Assembly (NCBI GenBank): GCA_036245805.1
Contig: BTRK01000003.1
Span: 35,853,215-35,917,214, forward strand
Reading direction: 5' to 3'
DNA from: Pristionchus mayeri
Taxonomy: Eukaryota; Nematoda; Chromadorea; Rhabditida; Neodiplogasteridae
Length of the DNA stretch: 64,000 nucleotides
This document shows, piece after piece, positions 55,169-64,000 of this stretch. Each line of letters opens with the position of its first letter. Within the stretch, counting starts at the first letter, position 1. Under the pieces are notes generated by a model. That model was given only the letters and a program-made list of their open reading frames with translations. It ran no database searches and was not told the DNA's origin. Both the position numbers and the translations under genes were made by a program.

Positions 55169-57596
55169 GGCACTTGGTCGGATGAGAACTATGACGTCAT
55201 GCCGTATCTGATATATCGTACCTTTCATTTTCAACGGTACAACGAACGAGTTGAAACGTTTTGAAATTTTCAAAATTTTCAAGACAATTGTGGGCTTCCT
55301 AGCAATTATCACGCGTATCAAGATTCAGTGGAGGTATACGGGAACAATTTCAAAAAGTTTTCCCTATCTACTCCATATAATTATGGGAGAACATCATTGG
55401 CACGATAAACTGAAATTTCATGACCACTGTTCTCAGAGCCGTCATTTAGGAATATTCCGGTTTTGAATCCGGCTATTATGTATTTCAGCTCCCAGATGAG
55501 CTAGAAAGATGGCACCGGGCTCAAAATGTGTGGAAAAATATTTCCAGAAACTTTTATGTTTTGTGCTAAGCAATTGGAAAACGTTTTGAAAAGTAGTGAT
55601 CGAAAAACCAACTTTTAGACTAAAATAAATTCTATAATTATTTTCGGAGATACCGTTTCAAGGAATTTTATTGCAGAATATGAAAGTTAGAGCCCATATC
55701 TATAAAATAAAAATATAAATTGAGAAATTTGAGGATGTGTATTTTTGAAATTTTTGCCCATATGTCGGAAGGTGTGATCACGTCAATACAAATTGGACAA
55801 GTACTGAACAACGAAAGATGAAATCGGAATACCTAATGCATAATATGTTCTTTCAAGGATAGATACGCAATTTGACGATGAGAATCTGAAAGTTTCACTG
55901 ATTCTGAAAAATCGATTTTTTACAACTGGATTTATGCCAAGTTTGGATGAGATTAACTAAACAATTTTGAATTTCAGCCGGCGAATTCGAGGAAAACGTT
56001 AAAGTAGTAATTTGTATATGTGAGAAAATTTCTAAGTGAAAGATGCCAATTAGCGAAAACTCAAGTTATATTCATTCGAAAATGCGTGATCGGTGGTGCC
56101 AAAATTGAATTAAATTCGATTTTAACGAAATTATTGTGCATATTGGATACTTTTGAGTGCCAAAAATCTTAATTTGCTTAGAAAGATCTGAAACTATTGT
56201 TAGATCAACAAAGGACACATTCATTTAACAATCTAAAAAAATTATATTTGAAATTTGGAAAATTTCCAATAACCATTAAAATTGCAAACATTTCGACGTA
56301 TTTCGGCGGAAATATCCAAATAAAGATTTTTGGCACTCAACAGTAACCAATATGCACAATAATTTCGTTAAAATCGAATTTAATTCAATTTTGGCACCAC
56401 CGATCACGCATTTTTGAATGAATATAACTTGACTTTTCGCTAATTGACACCTTTCACTTAGAAATTTTCTCACATATACGAATGACTACTTTAACTTTTT
56501 CCTCGAATTCGCCGGCTGAAATTCAAAATTGTTTAATTAATCTCATCCAAACTTGGCATAAATCCAGTTGTAAAAAATCGATTTTTCAGAATCAGTGAAA
56601 CTTTCAGATTCTCATCGTCGTATTGCGTATCTATCCTTGACAGAACATATTATGCATTAGGTATTCCGATTTCATCTTTTGTTGTTCAGTACATGTCCAA
56701 TTTGTATTGACCTGATCACACCTTCCGACATTTGGGCAAATATTTCAAAAATACACATACCCAAATTTCTCAATTTATATTTTTATTTTATAGATATGGG
56801 CTCTAACTTTCATATTCTGCAATAAAATTCCTTGAAATGGTATCTCTGAAAATAATTATAGAATTAATTTTAGTCTAAAAGTTGGTTTTTCGATCACTAC
56901 TTTTCAAAACGTTTTCCAATTGCTTAGCACAAAACATAAAAGTTTCTGGAAATATTTTTCCACACATTTTGAGCCCGGTACCATCTTTCTAGCTCATCTG
57001 GGAGCTGAAATACATAATAGCCGGATTCAAAATCGGAATATTTCTAAATGACGGCTCTGAGACCAGTCGTCATGAAATTTCAGTTTATCGTGCCAATGAT
57101 GTTCTCCCATAATTATATGAAGTAGATAGGGAAAACTTTTTGAAATTGTTCCCGAGGGGTCCGTGTTTCCTCCACTGACTCGTGATACACGTGTTATATC
57201 TGAAAATCCTTCCATTTCTGGATTCCTCGTATGAGATTACATTAATTCGAAATAAATTAAACTAATATATTTATATTTTTCTATTAGAAATGGCCCTTTA
57301 AAATCATGGGAATTTTTCATATGTTTAGCATCGTCGGCAATCGCAAGCTCCGCCCCCCTTTTCTATCACTATGCGTTATCCATTTCTTATAGAAATACTG
57401 CATATTTTGATTTGATTTCTCGCGATATTATGTAATTTAATGTGATAAACACAGAAATGTAAGGATGTACTTCTATATTTGTTAGGAAGCCCGTAAGAGC
57501 CTTGAAAATTTTGAAAATTTCAAAACGTTTCAAATCGTTCATTGTACCGTTGAAAATGAAAGGTACGATATCATAGTCCTCATCGGTCCTAGTGCC
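55169..57596. mobile_element. 2.4 kb palindromic element Q with perfect 8-bp duplication
   Basis: Termini GGCACTTGGTCGGATGAGAA and the inverse ...GGTCCTAGTGCC, flanked by TCGTCAGC (55161-55168 and 57597-57604). The arms mirror over about 1 kb, e.g. CACTTAGAAATTTTCTCACA near 56455 against its complement near 56025; the right arm carries a ~290-bp interruption near 57.16-57.48 kb. No coding capacity. Deleted relatives with the same ends lie in lectin introns 6 and 7. Confidence 0.88.
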
Positions 57597-57604
57597 TCGT
57601 CAGC

Positions 57605-57929
57605 TAATTGGGTGAGACTGCACGCAGAAGATCGAGCGACAAGCTTAAGACATCTTTAGAATGAGCGATTCATGGCCACCCAGTACTCAGAAGAGCTCAG
57701 AAAGCATGTCGAGGGAGACAGAGAGAGACTCACGTATGTTGCTAAGCGCATTCTCACTCAACTTTCTGACTCTCTTCTGACTTTCAATTGATGTTGTTTT
57801 CTCGTTTCAACTTATACGTGTTATAAATATTTATTTTCTCTTGAAAAGAAACCGAAAAAAATGTAAATTTTTATCTGACATTTTTTTAATCAACGCAAAG
57901 TGTTCAGCAGAGGTACATACTGGGCTATA
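57605..57929. other. Upstream of the methyltransferase gene
   Basis: Presumed promoter region; no clear core element. Confidence 0.4.
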
Positions 57930-59651
57930 ATGAGGCTATCGTCGTACGTCAGCACTAAACAACTTATTCTTATCATATCTTCATTTATGTCTATGCTAGT
58001 TATGCTCGACTATTTACTCCACAATGTGAGTACTAGATATATTTGACTCATCAGGTGTAAATTGGTGAACAATTTGAGGCAACTCAACATGTTTCTTCGA
58101 TGAATATTCGCTTCAGAGATTGGAGCGCATGCATGGAGTTAAAGTTGGCCAACGATTCAATTAAGGTGTGCTATGAAAATTGAATTATGTCCAAAATAAT
58201 AATTTTAATTTTCAGCACTGGGACACATTCAGCGCTGCTGTTAATCAATGCGCAACTGTTCTTCCACTCCGCAAGCCCCAGCCATTCTTCAATAAGGATG
58301 AGATAAAATACGCCTACCTATCTTCCCGTGAAGAAGTGGTTTTCAATTAACTTAATGTCATTGATAAATCCCTTTTCAGTCTATTCTCCTCACAATTGGA
58401 GTGGGCAACGACACGGTTGCAGAAGAGCAATTTCGAAAAGAGCAACCAAAAACTAAATTCTATGGGGCCGATCCGATCTCGGATGTTTGCTGATCCCGTA
58501 CATTTCTGACGAAATGCATAATTTCAGCCGAACGATGGCACGTATTCCAAAATGGGCGAATTCTTTCCATTCGCTATTGGAAGAGACACCAAGAAATCGA
58601 TTGCTAGCGTCCTAGTCGAAGGTTCGAACGATTTTTATCATTTACTAATTTATCATTGATCTTCAGTAGAGCGCAAAATTCGTGCTTTCTCATTTTAAAC
58701 ACTCTCCATGCTGGTCTAACATCAAGAGCGTATGGGGCATGAAGATTATTTCTATCTCTTCAGGCCGCTACGTGGATCGTCCTATGTTCCATCTCAATAT
58801 CATCGTATTCCTCAAGTACATTATCAAGCAGAAGCACATCGACCACATGTGGCTAGACGCAGGTTTCTTGTTTTGTTTTTCTTGTCTTTTCTTCTCTATT
58901 CTCCTTACTCCTTCTCCTTCTCGCACATTTCTGTATCTGATGAAGCACCTATGTGGTGTTCGATAAATAAATAAATGATTAAATAGGTTTGGTTCACGAA
59001 ATGTAATAGATATTGGTGTTGGTTTCAAGAAAATATCAAAAATATAAGTAGTAACTTGTCCGTGTTTAAGAAGGAGCAGAATTCGGAATTTACGACATGT
59101 TCCATCGAAAAGGTGACTTCGAAAAGGAGGGCATCGTAATCTGTCAAGTAAACATGGAGGTAGGGAACGCTTGAAGACTGTCGTTTGACAAAATTAGTGC
59201 CCTGATTAGAGCATATCTCCATAATATCTGCTGATACATTCTACTCAATTGTTTATTTTGGATTTTTTTTTTCATTTTCGACTGTTTATAACCGCAGACT
59301 CATTCTTCAAAAACTGAAGACAAGGAAACGTTCATGCGATTCATCCAGCGACTTGTGAAGGAGGGGAAATACATGCTCGTCGAGAGCTCAACCATCACAG
59401 GCCGTAAGTTCGACGGCATAAAGTATGCCTATATTTTTTTTTAATATCAAACATATTATACAAATATTCGAGGATACATAAAAAAATAACAATTTTTTTT
59501 CTCATCTGGCGATACTGTGTGACAGGATTATATGACAATCAGGATTATATTACAACTCTTACATTCTCATGTTTCAGCTCCAAATAATCGACTATTTTTT
59601 GTGGACGTCGAGACATCATACTGCCAGAAATTCAACTTTATTCGACAGTAG
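57930..59651 (+). CDS. Methyltransf_21 / FkbM-like family protein, membrane-anchored
   Basis: Exons 57930-58025, 58117-58165, 58216-58335, 58380-58484, 58528-58621, 58764-58862, 59071-59159, 59298-59403 and 59578-59651. The first encodes a hydrophobic stretch (LILIISSFMSMLVMLDYLL), likely a signal anchor. The rest reads as the nematode Methyltransf_21 family: DWSACMELK, HWDTFSAAVNQCATVLPL, FNKDEIKYAYL, LLTIGVGNDTVAEEQFRKEQ, FYGADPISD, FFPFAIGRDTKKSIASVLVE, HIDHMWLDAEGAEFGIYDMF, IVICQVNME and a C-terminal RLFFVDVETSYCQKF. The GIGND-like loop and GADP fit a SAM-binding Rossmann fold. Exons 2-9 join in phase, but exon 1 to exon 2 does not, so the N-terminus is wrong or frameshifted; an in-frame ATG in exon 2 is an alternative. 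Substrate unknown. Confidence 0.82.
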
Positions 59652-61855
59652 AGCTCACGCATAGCCTATCATAGGGATCATAGGGGGCCAAGTGGTATAC
59701 AGTAGTGTTTATTATTCAATGAGCCGATAAAATGCGACAGAAATTCACATTCACTTGGAAAGAGGGAGAGGAGATAAACTAGTGAAAACAGATTGTTATC
59801 GAATGGACCGGTAAGGCGAAGAGAGAGAGGGATTTCATTTATAAGAGCTTGTCTATCCGAAAGCGAATCTCGTAAATCTTGATGAAATTTTATGGGACCA
59901 ATACTATCTCAACCAATCATTTGTTTACATTGAACTGTACGTTCTAGAAATGCTAGAATGTTTTTTTCTCAAATCTTTTATTGTGAACGGTTTTAAATGC
60001 AAATAATTTCCCCGACACGCGGAACGTCCACATCAGTGGTGTCTGCAACGAAGTGAATGAAAATATGACATTGATCGAATATTGAAACTTGAGAATATGT
60101 TTAGATATCATAAAATTATAGTACCATGTAGTGTTTGCCTTTTCACTATCTTTCGTGCGCCATCGTTTGCCTATTCGTCTTGCTTCACCTCACATACTTC
60201 CGCGTATTCCTCAATGCAGGAGGGCAGTAAATGCTACTCCTCATCTTAACCCTCCATATTCTTATTGTCTGTTTTATTCGAATTTGTCATGATATTATCT
60301 AGTTCATAATAATTTGCAAAAAAAACATGACTTACTTGTTATTTTTCACTTCCTTATCTTTTATTACATGAGTGTAGATCATGAATGTCTGAAATTCATT
60401 GGAATTCGATGGCAAACAACATAGGAATTGTGAAAAAGTGTGAAATGTGAATTAAATTGAGAGCTACGCAATGTAACAATACTCGTCTATTGGCGTAATC
60501 ATACAACACTACCCCCCCCCGTCCAGTTCCGATATCAGGCACTTCATCTAAGGGCTCCTATTTGTAGCTATCTTTCTTGACGATCTATGTGCATTTCTTC
60601 ACTCTCTCTACATATATTCAATTGCATTCGGGGACGTTCTTTATTTGTCTCATTTTAAGCAAATAAATGAAAATAATAATACGCAAACTATACGCAGCTC
60701 AACATTTACGTACTTGTGCTGACGAAGAGCACAACAAGCTCACAACCCATCGGTGGCGGTTAAATTTGGGTCAAATGATAGCCGATGAAAGCTGTAACCG
60801 CGTATGATATGTATGAGTCACATCATGCTAGAATTTACACAGCTTTCACCAGCATTCCCTCAATTCGCCCTCTTGCTTCATCGGAATTTCAAAGACACGC
60901 TAAGGCTAGCACTATTCTTACCGTTATTCTCATTGATTTCGCACAACATGAAATCAGTATTCTTATTAATTTTTGATTAATGACGTTCAATGTGCGCACA
61001 CTTGCTCAGCACGTATTTGCATGCACTAGCATTGCGTACCACAATGTTTGGCACGGAATTGCCGACGTGCAAATCAAAGATAAGAGCAAACTGTCTACCT
61101 GTCTCTCTTCCCTACCTTCACAGACTAGCATCAATTTCTCGTCGCTCAAGATCGGTTCTGATAAAGGGTGCTATTGCCGAATGTGATCGTCATACGATGA
61201 AATGGTGCAAGACTTACAAGGATTGAACGTAGTCCAGATCAAGCACAATGTAAAGTAACCAAAACCGAGAATGAAAATTGGTTCAAAACTCGAAAATATT
61301 AACATCTCGTGCCAGCAACGTTCTTAAAATTAGTTACTAATAATATTTTTCCTACATATTTTCATTTATCCAAACGAGCACCGAATTTACTTGAATTTTC
61401 CTCGAAGCTTCGCCGAGACCTGCATTTTCAGAGTTTCAATTTGCACTTGAATTATACAGCAAATCAAGAATAAGGTTGAATGATTGCCTAGGCGCGTTCA
61501 TCAGATCAAAAAAAGTGCCAGGGATAGAGATTGGACGAAGATCAAAGATCAATTATATTATATATTGTCGTCGTAATTTATAGCAAAACCATAGTGAGTG
61601 ATTAGTGGGAAATGCTCTGTTCATTCTACTCATTGTCTCGCCTAAGAGATCAAAAGATGGTGGTTGAGGTGAACATTTCTCACGAAGCCATTACTGCTTC
61701 GCAAATCGTGCCACTAGTCGCCCCTAGGGAAGCCTTGTGAAATGGCACCTGTTATTTGTCGTTATTTCTCCCCGTCATAGTGACGAGAGAGCGCACAAAA
61801 TGACCGTTTTTGCCGTCTGTTCCATCCCTAGTCTCCGCCCCCCCCCCTCAGAATC
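59652..61855. other. No gene recognised
   Basis: Two kilobases of AT-rich intergenic sequence with only short frames and poly-C runs (60508-60517 and 61839-61847). Nothing joins as exons. The right edge includes GACGAGAGAGCGCACAAAAT, weakly like hairpin H. Confidence 0.45.
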
Positions 61856-61861
61856 GTTTCG

Positions 61862-61869
61862 TATTTAAA
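61862..61869 (+). promoter_or_regulatory. TATA box upstream of a candidate small gene
   Basis: TATTTAAA in CGTATTTAAACGAG, about 25-30 bp before a plausible initiator (TGCATTCTCACAGTC) and 79 bp before an ATG. Strong TATA boxes are uncommon in nematodes and usually mark inducible or highly expressed genes. Confidence 0.45.
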
Positions 61870-61940
61870 CGAGTCAAACTGTGCATTCTCACAGTCTCGT
61901 TCGCTTCCACAGCAATCCTAAATCTTCTTTCATCTTCAAC

Positions 61941-62203
61941 ATGACCTACTCACCAGAATCCATTCTGAAGCTCGTCATTGAGGGTACATTTTCGATTTTA
62001 ATGTGAAATATTAATTCCAAACTCGATTTTGTTGATGAGTTGCTCAAAAAGAACAGTTAATATGATTATTGCAAGCATGAATCAAAATCATTACAGACTC
62101 TTCGATAACGAATCTGACATCTTCGAAACCTCAAGGTCCACTCACCGGCTTAATTAGCTCTTCCGAATGGCATAACATCACCTGGGATCTCTATCACATC
62201 TAA
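61941..62203 (+). CDS. Candidate two-exon microprotein (49 aa)
   Basis: Exon 1 (61941-61983) reads MTYSPESILKLVIE and ends at GTACAT. Exon 2 (62097-62203) follows TTACAG, joins in phase and reads SSITNLTSSKPQGPLTGLIS then SSEWHNITWDLYHI before TAA. No signal peptide or transmembrane segment. Not a family I recognise. Support comes from the TATA box, a clean ATG, matching splice phases and a sensible intron length (113 bp). Against it are the short length and lack of homology. Confidence 0.4.
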
Positions 62204-62267
62204 ACTCTGCAAACGTCTTGATCTCACAATTGCGAGTACATGTGTGTCATCGATTTTTTAACATGTA

Positions 62268-62731
62268 AACTGTGATTATGCACGATAAAACATTGCTGAT
62301 ATTCGAATTACAAATTACTGTGAATTACCTCTATCAAAGTATTGTACTTTTTTACTCTCTTAAAGGAGGAGCAAAGGTAAAATTCACCTTTTGAAGCTTT
62401 CATAGGCACGGCCTAGGTCTCTCCAACGATAAGAAGCTTCGAAATTTTCACATTCATATCTCCATTACGAACAGAGCTATCGGTAGTTGGCGGGGAGCCA
62501 AATCAGTAAAGCTCAGGCAACGAGCGAGAGCGCACGCGACTTGAGGAGAGTTCTCCTCTCATTGAAACATATTTCAACCGGGCGCGCGTTTGCTCTTTAA
62601 ATCAATAATTCAATTAATTTTCCCAATGCATGATCATTTTGCACAAAAATCCTTCTTCTGAACACGATAAGTTGTTTTGATTTATTGCACGTACTTACAT
62701 GTTGAGTAGCACCAGATTGAGAAAGTAAACA
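62268..62731 (+). repeat. Direct repeat, left copy
   Basis: ACTGTGATTATGCACGATAA at 62268, and AATGCATGATCATTTTGC then CACGTACTTACATGTTGAGT up to 62731, recur in the same order at 63493-63668 with a shorter middle. The two copies flank the truncated Tc1/mariner-like element. Confidence 0.7.
62514..62594 (+). repeat. Dispersed conserved block S, copy 2
   Basis: CAGGCAACGAGCGAGAGCGC then ACGCGACTTGA, CTCTCATTGAAA, TTTCAACCGGGCG and GTTTGCTC. It is in the same orientation and order as 29788-29871. It lies in the part of the left direct repeat that is missing from the right one. Confidence 0.5.
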
Positions 62732-62733
62732 TA

Positions 62734-63489
62734 CAGTCGCGCCGGAAAGTCACCGTACACTGTGTGAATTTGTTGTATCTTTTTGCCCAGGAAATGCATC
62801 ATTCTGGCTCTCATGATGGATGTATCAAATCCATCGGAGATTATGATCATGGTATCATGGTATGACGTCATCGCATAGTTATTGCGTAGTGATAACGCAA
62901 TCAATCTGCACTTTTTCAAAACGGCATTATTCTTACATGGATTTTTTCCTGTTTGCCATACTTTCTGCGATTGGAGATATGACCGAGGCCTACCCAGAAT
63001 AAATTTTTGAAGGTGCTGCTCGGTCGCACATTTACTGCAGCGAAGCTGCAAAAACAGGATCTGAAATTCGGAAGTCGGCTTTTAGAGTAGATAGAGACCC
63101 GTTCAAAACATCAAAATGATCGCCATCATGAGTACACAAGATGCTGAGAATATGAATACGATATCTCATTATTTCCCCTCAGGGCATTAAAAAATCACTC
63201 TTTTGCATGACCATTTTTTGGACATCCATAACTTTACGGAAAAGCTTAGTAAAAATCTGATTTTTATCTGGTAATGTTCAAAATCTATTGAAGAACTGAA
63301 TTCCAACTTTTTAGAGCGTTTGGATATCTTTCCAGCCCGCGGCGTGCGTTTTTAGGAGGTATACTAGGGTCGGGAAACACCCTGTTTACGCACTCTCGTC
63401 GTCTGCACTCTCTCGCCCATAAGGGTAAACAAGGTGTTTCCCGACCCTAGTATACCTCCTAAAAACGCACGCCGCGGGCTGGAAAGATA
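62734..63489. mobile_element. Truncated Tc1/mariner-like palindrome
   Basis: Starts CAGTCGCGCCGGAAAGTCAC after TA and follows the left arm of the 12198-13534 element (TTGCCCAGGAAATGCATCAT, GTTATTGCGTAGTGATAACG). It passes the central hairpin (CCTAGTATACCTCCTAAAAA) and ends abruptly at 63489 with most of the right arm missing. Confidence 0.8.
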
Positions 63490-64000
63490 TATACTGTGAT
63501 TGTGCACGATAAAATATTACTGCTATTCGAATTATAAATTACTGTCAATTATCTCAATCATTTTTTCTCATGAATTATTTTTCACAATGCATGATCATTT
63601 TGCGCAAAAACTTGTTTCATTGCACGTACTTACATATTGAGTAGCACCAGATTGATAAAGTAATCACTCTCCTACTAGAGTTCGAGAAACGACACCATGA
63701 TTAGAGACCACAAGCCACGCCAACTTTCGGGAATACGAATTCGCTCAAAATCCGCAAGAGCTCCGACAGTCGGAATTCTTAACCAAATTGGACGATCAAA
63801 AGCGATTTCAGTAGCTCTTGGGATCCTTCACAAATGACCACTGGAGCAGCTTAATTAGGCAACTCTAATTAGGTCAGCATACGCTAATTAAAATCAGAAT
63901 AAGCGTAAAATGGGTCATTGTACTCGTGTACAGCTGCTCCACTCGTAGTTTGCAGTTCACATCATTCAAATACATGGCACAAAGCTAGAAAACAGATGGA
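63490..64000. repeat. Right direct-repeat copy, H-type lead, then unassigned sequence
   Basis: 63493-63668 repeats the 62268-62731 sequence with a deletion. ACTAGAGTTCGAGAAACGAC at 63677 is the lead motif of repeat H without its hairpin. The final 300 bp shows no recognisable feature. Confidence 0.6.

Noticed and set aside
62695..63051. 118-codon minus-strand frame
   Set aside because: It lies entirely within the truncated Tc1-like palindrome, whose other copy does not conserve it.

Overview
The window is nuclear DNA of a nematode. The evidence is short introns with TTTTCAG-type 3' splice sites, three families typical of Caenorhabditis-like (clade V) worms (a double C-type lectin plus CUB protein, Srd-like chemoreceptors and a Methyltransf_21/FkbM-like protein), and an exact copy of the 22-nt SL1 spliced-leader sequence. 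I cannot name the species. All functional calls are read from the sequence; no database search was run.

Layout. 1-30 kb is almost gene-free and is built from inverted repeats. These are palindromes at 2.4-3.5, 3.6-4.1, 4.7-5.7 and 6.5-7.5 kb; a 5.4 kb nested block (8.2-13.6 kb) with an RTE-type LINE and a Tc1/mariner-like palindrome inside an older palindrome; a 5.2 kb block (16.6-21.7 kb) of four palindromes, three of them stacked one inside another; and several MITEs. One unidentified gene fragment lies near 15.2-15.8 kb. 30.4-34.3 kb holds a complete 15-exon secreted C-type lectin/CUB gene (399 aa). 36.2-44.9 kb is a plus-strand array of three Srd-like 7TM receptor genes: a 5'-truncated copy, an intact 361-aa copy, and a 3'-truncated copy. 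A second, 5'-truncated RTE LINE sits on the opposite strand between the first and second. 46.8-53.9 kb holds two tandem genes resembling DDI1 (helical region, retroviral-like aspartic protease, UBA), both with a nonsense codon. 57.9-59.7 kb is a Methyltransf_21 gene. 61.9-62.2 kb is a candidate two-exon microprotein gene behind a TATA box. The right end is repeats.

The main theme is mobile DNA reshaping a small set of environmental-response genes. Four copies of one ~2 kb palindrome family (E), each next to ATAT, lie in the first DDI-like gene, at the broken end of the third receptor gene, in the nested block, and beside the SL1 copy. A TIR element with a tRNA-like core occurs twice, in introns of the lectin and DDI-like genes. 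Where target-site duplications can be read (TTA, TA, ATAT, 8-bp, 9-bp, 12-bp) the insertion order can be reconstructed. By my own interval tally about 20 kb of the window is inverted-repeat DNA.
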